Both the position numbers and the translations under genes were made by a program. Below the pieces are notes generated by a model that was not told the origin of the DNA, ran no database searches, and worked only from the letters and a program-made list of their open reading frames with translations. Below, one piece after another: positions 21,439 to 36,300 of a DNA stretch of 64,000 nt (position 1 is the stretch's first letter; each line of letters begins with the position of its first letter). Source of the stretch: Hypomesus transpacificus. Taxonomy: Eukaryota; Chordata; Actinopteri; Osmeriformes; Osmeridae. The stretch is taken from contig NW_025813794.1 of assembly GCF_021917145.1 (NCBI RefSeq), positions 12,501 through 76,500 on the forward strand, written 5' to 3'.

Positions 21439-24400
21439 TATTATTATTATTATTATTATTCTTGTTCCATGGAAGTCAATGGCAGCCCCTAGAACACTTC
21501 GACAACTTTTTGTGAAATTTGGCACACTCATTAAGGACAGTTGATTCTATACCTACACCAAGTTTCATGTCTCCCATTAGACCACTCCAGCGCCACCAAT
21601 GGGTCAAAGTTGGACTTGTGTTTACACACGCAACTTTTGAACCGTATGACCCATTTTCAAAAATGAGGTACCATTGGATTCCCTGGTTCAAGCCGAGTTC
21701 AACGCACCCCATGGCGTCAATTTCCGGTTATATAGATTTTCCGCTACTTCCGGTTTTATCAAAAACCTTTGAAAGCCTACTCCTCCTACAATTTTTGTCA
21801 TATCTTCTTCAAAGTTACCAGAGATGATCTTCAGACCAAGCATCACAAAAGTTATCGAAAAGAATTTTGATCCTCACAACCGTTTGTCCGGTACAGCCAA
21901 TCAAATTCATCAGAAAAGCCGCCAAACAGGATGTGAAGTCCTGTCTCAGCAAATCTTTGAGATATCAACACGAAACTTGGTATATCGATGGAAGACACTA
22001 CAACATGTTACCGTGTGCAAAGGCAACTTCATATCTCCAAAAATGATTGATATAAAGCAAATTGAACTTATCGCTAACGCTAAAATAATGCTTTACACAT
22101 CAGCCAGTCAAAAACTGATACTCTGATTCAATCACAAGTTCATATGAAGACTCTTGAGAATGTTTATAACACAAATCTGTGAAAAAGTTGACTGTAAGAT
22201 CAAAGGTCGATTTTTGGTGAATATTTGAAACATGCTTGCTTGGCTAATTTCCAGCCAAATTTCCAATGAATGTCTCCCCTCCTCCTGCCCGCGCGTGCTC
22301 CACATCCTCACACACTCAGCCTTAACTTACACACGCGCGGGCTTGGCAAGACGCACACGCAACATTTCAGGAGAGTGTGGGCTGACCAAGCCCCCACTCA
22401 TTCCTTGGTTTCTAGCCAAGGCCTTGTGGATCTTGTAATCTTGGATCTCTTAACAAAAGCTGATCTTTTTAGTATTGCATTTCCGATTTTGTATGCAATG
22501 GTAAAAAGTTATACAAATCCTGAAACATTGATATATATATATGCTTGAGTCCTTGTCGAACTCCGTTACCAACATGGAAAGGAGCTGATACAACATTGTC
22601 CCATTTAACATGAAAAGTTTGATTGGCATACCAGAACACCAAAATCCTCACAAGAGGTTTAGGGACAACTCTCGCTATTAGCTTCATAAACAGTTTTTCA
22701 TGACAAATTCGATCGAAAGCTTTGTAAGCATCAATAAAGCATAAAATACAGATGAATTAAGACTTGTGTACCTGAGACAATCTCCTTCAGAGCATAGATA
22801 CAGAGATCAGTACCATGTTTTCTTTTAAAACCAAACTGATTTTCTGCAGTCAGAATATAAATTTCCAATTTCAATCAAAGAATTCTCTCAAACACTTTAG
22901 ACAAGATACTGGCCAATGCCATGGGTCGATAGTTGTCTATGCTGTTCAGTTTACCAGCCTTATCTTTAACAACAGGCACTAACAGTACTGACATAATAGA
23001 GTTCGGTAGAACACCATGAACCATAATTCCAGTGAGACACATGGCTAGAAATGGACTGAGTCTATAACTGGCATTTTTTAGATGCTCTGCAGAAATGGAA
23101 TCCATACCACAAGCTTTGTTGTTGTCTAGCATGTGGATGGCATCATAAATATCTACTGATCTAACTATCAAGTCTGCAGAGATACCTTTATATTGATTAT
23201 CAATTCTCACTGTGTTACTTTGAACACAATTAAATAGTTTACTGTAGTGCTCATGCCATAGATCAGCAATCTTCTCTGGACAACTAACCCCTTTGATATC
23301 AGAAGGGAGGGGAGTTCTGTTATTATTTATGATCTTGACCTCCTTCCAGAAGTCAGTAAGATTGTTATTCTGCATCTTTCTGGCCAGCGAGTCTGCTCTC
23401 ATTGTGTTTTCATTTCTCTTAATGAAACGAGTGCATATTTAAATCTAGCATTTGTGAGGTTTTTGTTATCAAGCAGCACTCTCTGTCTGGGTCTGCCTGG
23501 CTCTGACCAGACTCTAAAGGCTTCTCTAGCAGCAGCATGTTGCTCAGACACAAACTCATTCCAGACAGGCCGTGCGTTAGGGACCTTACTCTTGTGATTA
23601 ATAAAACCTTCACTGAAAGCATAAAGACATTTGACAATATCATCATACATGGCACAGAGCTTTTCAGCATGATGTTTATCCTTGCAGTTCATATCCGTGC
23701 ACATTAGGGCATCCCTAGAAAATGCAACATCACTATGTAAGCTGTCAGTTAATAGAGAATATCTGTGCATAACCTCTTTGGTCAATTTTGACCAGTCCAG
23801 TTTTCTTGGGGGGCCAGCAACAAGGGTACACTCTCAACATTTAGCAGCATAGCAACTGGTATGTGATCAGTGGTGGCCAGCCCATAACACATCTCTATAC
23901 TTTCCAGTGAGTCATGAGCATCGGCTGTGGTTACAATATGGTCTAGCCAGGAAGTTGTGTGCCACGTTTCACTTATATAGGTAAAACTTGTATCAGGCAA
24001 TAACGCTTGATATAATTAATTTAGTTTCATTACAGAACTGCTGCAGATGTTATGCGAATAAACACTTATCTGACATGTCAGCATTAAAATCACCCATGAC
24101 ATAGACACAACATGAACTATTGTCCTCTATGAAGGACTGAATAAAAGCTAACCTGTTCTGAAATTCATCCTCATGGTCATAGGATTCATATGGTGTGTAC
24201 ACATTTACAATAGTACATTTATTTTCATTGTGATTAAACTCCAACCCAATAGCCCAGTCAACGTTAAGCCACACCACCTTTACCGTTGGGTCATATTTTA
24301 TGTTCCACAGTATAGCTACACCACCAGCTATCCTCCCACAAACCATTCTCATGCTGAGATCGGTAGTGGACTCTCCAGCACCATGAAAGTTCTTGTGTAG

Positions 24401-25019
24401 GGAGTTCAATTTGTCCAGATCTTGCTTGGTCATCCAGGTTTCTTGAAGGCAGACAATGTCACTCTCGTCCAGCAATGTGTCCACCACCAAACGTCTTGAT
24501 CTATCAGCAGCAGTATGTCCTACTCGGAGGCCACGAGCGTTGTAGGATACAACCCGCATTAATGATCTACCACGGACCCATCAGGGCAGCTGGCCGGTGT
24601 GTCTGTCTCCCTGGTCTCTACATATAGGCCTACATTCATCCCAGCATCATGACTGAGCTGAAGCTCGGTACCCTGAGAGCGGGGGGTATGCTCTGGTCGA
24701 GCTTTTTTGAAAGTATAGACCAAGGGTAATTACCAAACCACAACTGTCCCACCATTACCCATATGTGGCGCTACATTCCACGCCCTAAAGCACAAAGGCT
24801 TTCTGGAATGGATAGGCTAACCAAGCCCCCTCCCTTCACTCCTTGAGTTGAAATAAAGGCCCTTGTGGATCCTGGTGGTATTATATTTCAGATTTGGTAT
24901 CCCATTGGTAATTCTGCAGCATAGATTTTTCTATACAGTTCCAATTTGTCAAGAATATACATTTTTCAATGGTTCGCAATGTTTGGAGGAATCCGCCATT
25001 ACTGCTTGCAGTTATATTT
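21439..25019. repeat. Composite unit U4 (class Q, LINE 3' deletion)
   Basis: Short (3.6-kb) unit. Class Q marks on the right: IDNQYKG, MTKQ, atatgtgg, cctggtgg. It lacks the 1.09-kb insert and the 43-bp deletion. The left non-coding module is whole up to the TA tract, where about 1 kb of LINE is missing. Confidence 0.88.
22551..24724 (-). mobile_element. LINE missing its 3' third (U4 copy)
   Basis: At 22541-22552 the TA tract joins directly to RT sequence (tccttgtcgaactcc) through a short unmatched gcttgag. This removes the YADD region, thumb, 117-bp duplication and AATAAA. The remaining RT and endonuclease resemble class Q. An extra stop occurs in the endonuclease after DKCLFA (CAA to TAA near 24052). 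Also differs by ERIL and FSEGF. Confidence 0.88.
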
Positions 25020-28000
25020 ATTATTATTATTCTTGTTCCATGGAAGTCAATGGCAGCCCCTAGAATCCTTCGACAACTTTTTGTGAAATTTGGCACACTC
25101 ATTAAGGACAGTTGATTTTATACCTACACCAAGTTTCATGTCTCCCATTAGACCACTCCAGCGCCACCAACGGGTCAAAGTTGGACTTGTGTTTACACAC
25201 GCAACTTTTGAACCGTATGACCAATTTTCAAAAATGAGGTACCATTGGATTCCCTGGATCAAGCCGAGTTCAACGCACCCCATGGCGTCAATTTCCGGTT
25301 ATATAGATTTTCCGCTATTTCCGGTTTTATAAAAAACCTTTGAAAGCCTACTCCTCCTACAATTTTTGTCATATCTTCTTCAAAGTTACCAGAGATGATC
25401 TTCAGACCAAGCCTCACAAAAGTTATCGAAAATAATTTTGATCCTCACAACCGTTTGTCCGGTACAGCCAATCAAATTCATCAGAAAAGCCGCCAAACAG
25501 GATGTGAAGTCATGTCTCAGCAAATCTTTGAGATATAGACACGAAACTTGGTATATCGATGGAAGACCCTACAACATGTTACCGTGTGCAAAGGCAACTT
25601 CATATCTCCAAAAATGAATGATATAAAGCAAATTGAACTTATCGCTAACGCTAAAATAATGCTTTACACATCAGCCAGTCAAAAACGGATACTCTGATTC
25701 AATCACAAGTTCATATGAAGACTCTTGAGAATGTTTATAACACAAATCTGTGAAAAAGTTGACTGTAAGATCAAAGGTCGATTTTTGGTGAATATTTGAA
25801 ACATGCTTGCTTGGCTAATTTCTAGCCAAATTTCCAATGAATGTCTCCCCTCCTCCTGCCCGCGCGTGCTCCACATCCTCACACACTCAGCCTTAACTTA
25901 CACACGCGCGGGCTTGGCAAGACGCACACGCAACATTTCAGGAGAGTGTGGGCTGACCAAGCCCCCACTCATTCCTTACTCTCTAGCAAAGGCCTTGTGG
26001 ATCTTGTAATCTTGGAACTCTTAACAAAAGCTGAACTTTTTGGTATTGCATTTCCGATTTTGTATGCAATGGTAAAAAGTTATACAAATCCTGAAACATT
26101 GATATATATATATATGTATTTATATATATATAAATCTTTATTTCAGACGCCAAGTTCCACATAAAATAACGGACATAGAGCTATAAAAAAGGGAGTAAAA
26201 CAAAAACATAAAACATAGATAATACAGTGCATAAAAAGTATGAAGACTTTTGTGCCAATGTAGTCTTAAGTTCCAAGTAATCAATAGCAGCTCTTTAGAG
26301 GGTTGACCAGAGCCTGTACTATTCAGTTCTCAGACTTGTCCAGTCGACACATGAAACCATACATCAGTTGTGTCAGGAGTACCTTACAGGTTGGTACGTG
26401 CTTAGACAGAAACAACTGACCAGCACTATGCCACCTAGGCACATTAAGTAGCAATCTAAAAGCATCATTGAAACCATACATCAGTTGTCTCAGGATTGCC
26501 TTACAGGTTGGTACGTGCTTAGACACAAACAACTGACTAGCACTATGCCACCTTTGCACATTAAGTAGCAATCTAAAAGCATCATTGTAGGCTACTTTCA
26601 GTATCTGTATACTCCTTTTCCTGTACATAGACCACAAATGAGCAGTGTACAATGGTGTTATGTAGGTTCTAAACAGGGAACATTTGACTGAATCTGAGCA
26701 CATAGAAAACGTCCTTAATAAAATACTGGCCTGAGAATATATTTGACAGCGCTGTTGATACATATCGTTGTCATCTGTCCAATCATCACAAATGACATGT
26801 CCCAGATATTTTATTTCCTCACAAACACCAAGGGGACTGCCAGATAAATAAAAGGTAGGGAAGGTTAATTTCCTGTCCTGATTATTTCTGACTATCATTA
26901 TGTGGCTTTTCTTTGCATTATATTTTATATCATGATCTAAGCCATACTGAGAGCACACCCATAGCATCTGTTGCAACAGGCTGAGTGGACCCAGATTATC
27001 TGCGTACATCAGATGATTGACAATAGATTCACCAACAAGACAGCCTGTATTTGTCTTATTCAGCTGGCTTGATAAGTCGTCTATATCCATATTAAACAAA
27101 AAGGGAAATCAAATTCCTCCTTGTCGAACTCCGTTACCAACATGGAAAGGAGCTGATACAACATTGTCCCATTTAAAATGAAAAGTTTGATTGGCATACC
27201 AGAACACCAAAATCCTCACAAGAGGTTTAGGGACACCTCTCGCTATTAGCTTCATAAACAGTTTTTCATGAGAAATTCGATCCAAAGCTTTGTAAGCATC
27301 AATAAAGCATAAAAATACAGATGAATTAAGACTTGTGTACCTGAGACAATCTCCTTCAGAGCATAGATACAGAGATCAGTACCATGTTTTCTTTTAAAAC
27401 CAAACTGATTTTCTGCAGTCAGAATATACATTTGCAATTTCAATCAAATAATTCTCTCAAACACTTTAGACAAGATACTGGCCAATGCAATGGGTCGATA
27501 GTTGTCTATGCTGTTCAGTTTACCAGCCTTATCTTTAACAACAGGCACTAACAATACTGACATAATAGAGTTCGGTAGAACACCATGAACCATAATTCCA
27601 GTGAGACACATGGCTAGAAATGGACTGAGTCTATAACTGGCATTTTTTAGATGCTCTGCAGAAATGCAATCCTTACCACAAGCTTTGTTGTTGTCTAGCA
27701 TGTGGATGGCATCATAAATATCTACTGATCTAACTATCAAGTCTGCAGAGATACCTTTATATTCATTATCAATTCTCACTGTGTTACTTTTAACACAATT
27801 AAATAGTTTACTGTAGTGCTCATGCCATAGATCAGCAATCTTCTCTGGACAACTAACCCCTTTGATATCAGAAGGGAGGGGAGTTCTGTTATTATTTATG
27901 ATCTTGACCTCCTTCCAGAAGTCAGTAAGATTGTTATTCTGCATCTTTCTGGCCAGCGAGTCTGCTCTCATTGTGTTTTCATTTCTCTAAATGAAACGAG

Positions 28001-29588
28001 TGCATATTTAAATCTAGCATTTGTGAGGTTTTTGTTATCAAGCAGCACTCCCTGTCTGGGTCTGCCTGCCTCTGACCAGACTCTAAAGGCTTCTCTAGCA
28101 GCAGCATGTTGCTCAGACACAAACTCATTCCAGACAGGCCGTGCGTTAGGGACCTTACTCTTGTGATTAATAAAAGGTTCACTGGAAGCATAAAGACATT
28201 TGACAATATCATCATACATGGCACAGAGCTTTTCAGCATGATGTTTATCCTTGCAGTTCATATCCGTGCACATTAGGGCATCCCTAGAAAATGCAACATC
28301 ACTATGTAAGCTGTCAGTTAATAAAGAATATCTGTGCATAACCTCTTTGGTCAATTTTGACCAGTCCAGTTTTCTTGGGGGGCCAGCAACAAGGGTACAC
28401 TCTCAACATTTAGCAGCATAGCAACTGGTATGTGATCAGTGGTGGCCAGCCCATAACACATCTCTATACTTTCCAGTGAGTCATGAGCATCGGCTGTGGT
28501 TACAATATGGTCTAGCCAGGAAGTTGTGTGCCACGTTTCACTTATATAGGTAAAACTTGTATCAGGCAATAACGCTTGATATAATTAATTTAGTTTCATT
28601 ACAGAACTGCTGCAGATGTTGTGCGAATAAACGCTTATCTGACATGTCAGCATTAAAATCACCCATGACATAGACACAACATGAACTATTGTCCTCTATG
28701 AAGGACTGAATAAAAGCTAACCTGTTCTGAAATTCATCCTCATGGTCATAGGATTCATATGGTGTGTACACATTTACAATAGTACATTTATTTTCATTGT
28801 GATTAAACTCCAACCCAATAGCCCAGTCAACGTTAAGCCACACCACCTTTACCGTTGGGTCATATTTTATGTTCCACAGTATAGCTACACCACCAGCTAT
28901 CCTCCCACAAACCATTCTCATGCTGAGATCGGTAGTGGACTCTCCAGCACCATGAAAGTTCTTGTGTAGGGAGTTCAATTTGTCCAGATCTTGCTTGGCC
29001 ATCCAGGTTTCTTGAAGGCAGACAATGTCACTCTCGTCCAGCAATGTGTCCACCACCAAACGTCTTGATCTATCAGCAGCAGTATGTCCTACTCGGAGGC
29101 CACGAGCGTTGTAGGATACAACCCGCATTAATGATCTACCACGGACCCATCAGGGTAGCTGGCCGGTGTGTCTGTCTCCCTGGTCTCTACATAAAGGCCT
29201 ACATTCATCCCAGCATCATGACTGAGCTGAAGCTCGGTACCCTGAGAGCGGGGGGTATGCTCTGGTCGAGCTTTTTTGAAAGTATAGACCAAGGGTAATT
29301 ACCACACCACAACTGTCCCACCATTACCCATAGGTGGCGCTACATTCCACGCCCTAAAGCACAAAGGCTTTCTGGAATGGATAGGCTAACCAAGCCCCCT
29401 CCCTTCACTCCTTGGGTTGAAATAAAGGCCCTTGTGGATCTTGATGGTATTATATTTCAGATTTGGTATCCCATTGGTAATTCTGCAGCATAGATTTTTC
29501 TATACAGTTCCAATTTGTCAAGAATATACATTTTTCAATGGTTCGCAATGTTTGGAGGAATCCGCCATTACTGCTTGCAGTTATATTT
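25020..29588. repeat. Composite unit U5 (class E)
   Basis: Class E marks with private variants: YADN, CGKDC, NCVKSN, KLWIEFLMKN, and a stop in the non-coding 102-codon frame (ttttataaaa at 25327). It directly abuts U4 without a hairpin monomer. Confidence 0.88.
26133..29292 (-). mobile_element. Broken LINE with YADN (U5 copy)
   Basis: No large insert. Motif C reads LMYADNLGPLS, so the second catalytic Asp is Asn. The YLGHVICDDW block is in frame, unlike in class Q. The endonuclease frame 28562-29128 is the same as in U3. Confidence 0.88.
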
Positions 29589-29734
29589 AGGATTCCTCCG
29601 TTAGGAGGAAACCTATTGTTATTGTTAGTTTTATTATTATTAGGATTCCTCCGTCAGGAGGAAACCTATTGTTATTGTTAGTTTTATTATTAGGATTCCT
29701 CCGTCAGGAGGAAACCTATTGTTATTGTTAGTTT
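29589..29734 (+). repeat. Hairpin minisatellite, three monomers, U5/U6 junction
   Basis: Monomers start at 29590, 29643 and 29693. Exact counterpart of the U3/U4 junction 8,296 bp to the left, including the GTTA loop variant. Confidence 0.9.
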
Positions 29735-32700
29735 TATTATTATTATTATTATTATTCTTGTTCCATGGAAGTCAATGGCAGCCCCTAGAACACTTCGACA
29801 ACTTTTTGTGAAATTTGGCACACTCATTAAGGACAGTTGATTCTATACCTACACCAAGTTTCATGTCTCCCATTAGACCACTCCAGCGCCACCAATGGGT
29901 CAAAGTTGGACTTGTGTTTACACACGCAACTTTTGAACCGTATGACCCATTTTCAAAAATGAGGTACCATTGGATTCCCTGGTTCAAGCCGAGTTCAACG
30001 CACCCCATGGCGTCAATTTCCGGTTATATAGATTTTCCGCTACTTCCGGTTTTATCAAAAACCTTTGAAAGCCTACTCCTCCTACAATTTTTGTCATATC
30101 TTCTTCAAAGTTACCAGAGATGATCTTCAGACCAAGCATCACAAAAGTTATCGAAAAGAATTTTGATCCTCACAACCGTTTGTCCGGTACAGCCAATCAA
30201 ATTCATCAGAAAAGCCGCCAAACAGGATGTGAAGTCCTGTCTCAGCAAATCTTTGAGATATCAACACGAAACTTGGTATATCGATGGAAGACACTACAAC
30301 ATGTTACCGTGTGCAAAGGCAACTTCATATCTCCAAAAATGATTGATATAAAGCAAATTGAACTTATCGCTAACGCTAAAATAATGCTTTACACATCAGC
30401 CAGTCAAAAACTGATACTCTGATTCAATCACAAGTTCATATGAAGACTCTTGAGAATGTTTATAACACAAATCTGTGAAAAAGTTGACTGTAAGATCAAA
30501 GGTCGATTTTTGGTGAATATTTGAAACATGCTTGCTTGGCTAATTTCCAGCCAAATTTCCAATGAATGTCTCCCCTCCTCCTGCCCGCGCGTGCTCCACA
30601 TCCTCACACACTCAGCCTTAACTTACACACGCGCGGGCTTGGCAAGACGCACACGCAACATTTCAGGAGAGTGTGGGCTGACCAAGCCCCCACTCATTCC
30701 TTGGTTTCTAGCCAAGGCCTTGTGGATCTTGTAATCTTGGATCTCTTAACAAAAGCTGATCTTTTTAGTATTGCATTTCCGATTTTGTATGCAATGGTAA
30801 AAAGTTATACAAATCCTGAAACATTGATATATATATATGCTTGAGTCCTTGTCGAACTCCGTTACCAACATGGAAAGGAGCTGATACAACATTGTCCCAT
30901 TTAACATGAAAAGTTTGATTGGCATACCAGAACACCAAAATCCTCACAAGAGGTTTAGGGACAACTCTCGCTATTAGCTTCATAAACAGTTTTTCATGAC
31001 AAATTCGATCGAAAGCTTTGTAAGCATCAATAAAGCATAAAATACAGATGAATTAAGACTTGTGTACCTGAGACAATCTCCTTCAGAGCATAGATACAGA
31101 GATCAGTACCATGTTTTCTTTTAAAACCAAACTGATTTTCTGCAGTCAGAATATAAATTTCCAATTTCAATCAAAGAATTCTCTCAAACACTTTAGACAA
31201 GATACTGGCCAATGCCATGGGTCGATAGTTGTCTATGCTGTTCAGTTTACCAGCCTTATCTTTAACAACAGGCACTAACAGTACTGACATAATAGAGTTC
31301 GGTAGAACACCATGAACCATAATTCCAGTGAGACACATGGCTAGAAATGGACTGAGTCTATAACTGGCATTTTTTAGATGCTCTGCAGAAATGGAATCCA
31401 TACCACAAGCTTTGTTGTTGTCTAGCATGTGGATGGCATCATAAATATCTACTGATCTAACTATCAAGTCTGCAGAGATACCTTTATATTGATTATCAAT
31501 TCTCACTGTGTTACTTTGAACACAATTAAATAGTTTACTGTAGTGCTCATGCCATAGATCAGCAATCTTCTCTGGACAACTAACCCCTTTGATATCAGAA
31601 GGGAGGGGAGTTCTGTTATTATTTATGATCTTGACCTCCTTCCAGAAGTCAGTAAGATTGTTATTCTGCATCTTTCTGGCCAGCGAGTCTGCTCTCATTG
31701 TGTTTTCATTTCTCTTAATGAAACGAGTGCATATTTAAATCTAGCATTTGTGAGGTTTTTGTTATCAAGCAGCACTCTCTGTCTGGGTCTGCCTGGCTCT
31801 GACCAGACTCTAAAGGCTTCTCTAGCAGCAGCATGTTGCTCAGACACAAACTCATTCCAGACAGGCCGTGCGTTAGGGACCTTACTCTTGTGATTAATAA
31901 AACCTTCACTGAAAGCATAAAGACATTTGACAATATCATCATACATGGCACAGAGCTTTTCAGCATGATGTTTATCCTTGCAGTTCATATCCGTGCACAT
32001 TAGGGCATCCCTAGAAAATGCAACATCACTATGTAAGCTGTCAGTTAATAGAGAATATCTGTGCATAACCTCTTTGGTCAATTTTGACCAGTCCAGTTTT
32101 CTTGGGGGGCCAGCAACAAGGGTACACTCTCAACATTTAGCAGCATAGCAACTGGTATGTGATCAGTGGTGGCCAGCCCATAACACATCTCTATACTTTC
32201 CAGTGAGTCATGAGCATCGGCTGTGGTTACAATATGGTCTAGCCAGGAAGTTGTGTGCCACGTTTCACTTATATAGGTAAAACTTGTATCAGGCAATAAC
32301 GCTTGATATAATTAATTTAGTTTCATTACAGAACTGCTGCAGATGTTATGCGAATAAACACTTATCTGACATGTCAGCATTAAAATCACCCATGACATAG
32401 ACACAACATGAACTATTGTCCTCTATGAAGGACTGAATAAAAGCTAACCTGTTCTGAAATTCATCCTCATGGTCATAGGATTCATATGGTGTGTACACAT
32501 TTACAATAGTACATTTATTTTCATTGTGATTAAACTCCAACCCAATAGCCCAGTCAACGTTAAGCCACACCACCTTTACCGTTGGGTCATATTTTATGTT
32601 CCACAGTATAGCTACACCACCAGCTATCCTCCCACAAACCATTCTCATGCTGAGATCGGTAGTGGACTCTCCAGCACCATGAAAGTTCTTGTGTAGGGAG

Positions 32701-33315
32701 TTCAATTTGTCCAGATCTTGCTTGGTCATCCAGGTTTCTTGAAGGCAGACAATGTCACTCTCGTCCAGCAATGTGTCCACCACCAAACGTCTTGATCTAT
32801 CAGCAGCAGTATGTCCTACTCGGAGGCCACGAGCGTTGTAGGATACAACCCGCATTAATGATCTACCACGGACCCATCAGGGCAGCTGGCCGGTGTGTCT
32901 GTCTCCCTGGTCTCTACATATAGGCCTACATTCATCCCAGCATCATGACTGAGCTGAAGCTCGGTACCCTGAGAGCGGGGGGTATGCTCTGGTCGAGCTT
33001 TTTTGAAAGTATAGACCAAGGGTAATTACCAAACCACAACTGTCCCACCATTACCCATATGTGGCGCTACATTCCACGCCCTAAAGCACAAAGGCTTTCT
33101 GGAATGGATAGGCTAACCAAGCCCCCTCCCTTCACTCCTTGAGTTGAAATAAAGGCCCTTGTGGATCCTGGTGGTATTATATTTCAGATTTGGTATCCCA
33201 TTGGTAATTCTGCAGCATAGATTTTTCTATACAGTTCCAATTTGTCAAGAATATACATTTTTCAATGGTTCGCAATGTTTGGAGGAATCCGCCATTACTG
33301 CTTGCAGTTATATTT
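29735..33315. repeat. Composite unit U6 (class Q, LINE 3' deletion)
   Basis: Near-exact copy of U4, offset by 8,296 bp, with the same deletion junction at about 30837-30848. Confidence 0.9.
30847..33020 (-). mobile_element. LINE missing its 3' third (U6 copy)
   Basis: Same content as the U4 copy, including the extra endonuclease stop after DKCLFA. I saw no difference in the translated segments. Confidence 0.88.
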
Positions 33316-36300
33316 ATTATTATTATTCTTGTTCCATGGAAGTCAATGGCAGCCCCTAGAATCCTTCGACAACTTTTTGTGAAATTTGGCACACTCATTA
33401 AGGACAGTTGATTTTATACCTACACCAAGTTTCATGTCTCCCATTAGACCACTCCAGCGCCACCAACGGGTCAAAGTTGGACTTGTGTTTACACACGCAA
33501 CTTTTGAACCGTATGACCAATTTTCAAAAATGAGGTACCATTGGATTCCCTGGATCAAGCCGAGTTCAACGCACCCCATGGCGTCAATTTCCGGTTATAT
33601 AGATTTTCCGCTATTTCCGGTTTTATAAAAAACCTTTGAAAGCCTACTCCTCCTACAATTTTTGTCATATCTTCTTCAAAGTTACCAGAGATGATCTTCA
33701 GACCAAGCCTCACAAAAGTTATCGAAAATAATTTTGATCCTCACAACCGTTTGTCCGGTACAGCCAATCAAATTCATCAGAAAAGCCGCCAAACAGGATG
33801 TGAAGTCATGTCTCAGCAAATCTTTGAGATATAGACACGAAACTTGGTATATCGATGGAAGACCCTACAACATGTTACCGTGTGCAAAGGCAACTTCATA
33901 TCTCCAAAAATGAATGATATAAAGCAAATTGAACTTATCGCTAACGCTAAAATAATGCTTTACACATCAGCCAGTCAAAAACGGATACTCTGATTCAATC
34001 ACAAGTTCATATGAAGACTCTTGAGAATGTTTATAACACAAATCTGTGAAAAAGTTGACTGTAAGATCAAAGGTCGATTTTTGGTGAATATTTGAAACAT
34101 GCTTGCTTGGCTAATTTCTAGCCAAATTTCCAATGAATGTCTCCCCTCCTCCTGCCCGCGCGTGCTCCACATCCTCACACACTCAGCCTTAACTTACACA
34201 CGCGCGGGCTTGGCAAGACGCACACGCAACATTTCAGGAGAGTGTGGGCTGACCAAGCCCCCACTCATTCCTTACTCTCTAGCAAAGGCCTTGTGGATCT
34301 TGTAATCTTGGAACTCTTAACAAAAGCTGAACTTTTTGGTATTGCATTTCCGATTTTGTATGCAATGGTAAAAAGTTATACAAATCCTGAAACATTGATA
34401 TATATATATATGTATTTATATATATATAAATCTTTATTTCAGACGCCAAGTTCCACATAAAATAACGGACATAGAGCTATAAAAAAGGGAGTAAAACAAA
34501 AACATAAAACATAGATAATACAGTGCATAAAAAGTATGAAGACTTTTGTGCCAATGTAGTCTTAAGTTCCAAGTAATCAATAGCAGCTCTTTAGAGGGTT
34601 GACCAGAGCCTGTACTATTCAGTTCTCAGACTTGTCCAGTCGACACATGAAACCATACATCAGTTGTGTCAGGAGTACCTTACAGGTTGGTACGTGCTTA
34701 GACAGAAACAACTGACCAGCACTATGCCACCTAGGCACATTAAGTAGCAATCTAAAAGCATCATTGAAACCATACATCAGTTGTCTCAGGATTGCCTTAC
34801 AGGTTGGTACGTGCTTAGACACAAACAACTGACTAGCACTATGCCACCTTTGCACATTAAGTAGCAATCTAAAAGCATCATTGTAGGCTACTTTCAGTAT
34901 CTGTATACTCCTTTTCCTGTACATAGACCACAAATGAGCAGTGTACAATGGTGTTATGTAGGTTCTAAACAGGGAACATTTGACTGAATCTGAGCACATA
35001 GAAAACGTCCTTAATAACATACTGGCCTGAGAATATATTTGACAGCGCTGTTGATACATATCGTTGTCATCTGTCCAATCATCACAAATGACATGTCCCA
35101 GATATTTTATTTCCTCACAAACACCAAGGGGACTGCCAGATAAATAAAAGGTAGGGAAGGTTAATTTCCTGTCCTGATTATTTCTGACTATCATTATGTG
35201 GCTTTTCTTTGCATTATATTTTATATCATGATCTAAGCCATACTGAGAGCACACCCATAGCATCTGTTGCAACAGGCTGAGTGGACCCAGATTATCTGCG
35301 TACATCAGATGATTGACAATAGATTCACCAACAAGACAGCCTGTATTTGTCTTATTCAGCTGGCTTGATAAGTCGTCTATATCCATATTAAACAAAAAGG
35401 GAAATCAAATTCCTCCTTGTCGAACTCCGTTACCAACATGGAAAGGAGCTGATACAACATTGTCCCATTTAAAATGAAAAGTTTGATTGGCATACCAGAA
35501 CACCAAAATCCTCACAAGAGGTTTAGGGACACCTCTCGCTATTAGCTTCATAAACAGTTTTTCATGAGAAATTCGATCCAAAGCTTTGTAAGCATCAATA
35601 AAGCATAAAAATACAGATGAATTAAGACTTGTGTACCTGAGACAATCTCCTTCAGAGCATAGATACAGAGATCAGTACCATGTTTTCTTTTAAAACCAAA
35701 CTGATTTTCTGCAGTCAGAATATACATTTGCAATTTCAATCAAATAATTCTCTCAAACACTTTAGACAAGATACTGGCCAATGCAATGGGTCGATAGTTG
35801 TCTATGCTGTTCAGTTTACCAGCCTTATCTTTAACAACAGGCACTAACAATACTGACATAATAGAGTTCGGTAGAACACCATGAACCATAATTCCAGTGA
35901 GACACATGGCTAGAAATGGACTGAGTCTATAACTGGCATTTTTTAGATGCTCTGCAGAAATGCAATCCTTACCACAAGCTTTGTTGTTGTCTAGCATGTG
36001 GATGGCATCATAAATATCTACTGATCTAACTATCAAGTCTGCAGAGATACCTTTATATTCATTATCAATTCTCACTGTGTTACTTTTAACACAATTAAAT
36101 AGTTTACTGTAGTGCTCATGCCATAGATCAGCAATCTTCTCTGGACAACTAACCCCTTTGATATCAGAAGGGAGGGGAGTTCTGTTATTATTTATGATCT
36201 TGACCTCCTTCCAGAAGTCAGTAAGATTGTTATTCTGCATCTTTCTGGCCAGCGAGTCTGCTCTCATTGTGTTTTCATTTCTCTAAATGAAACGAGTGCA

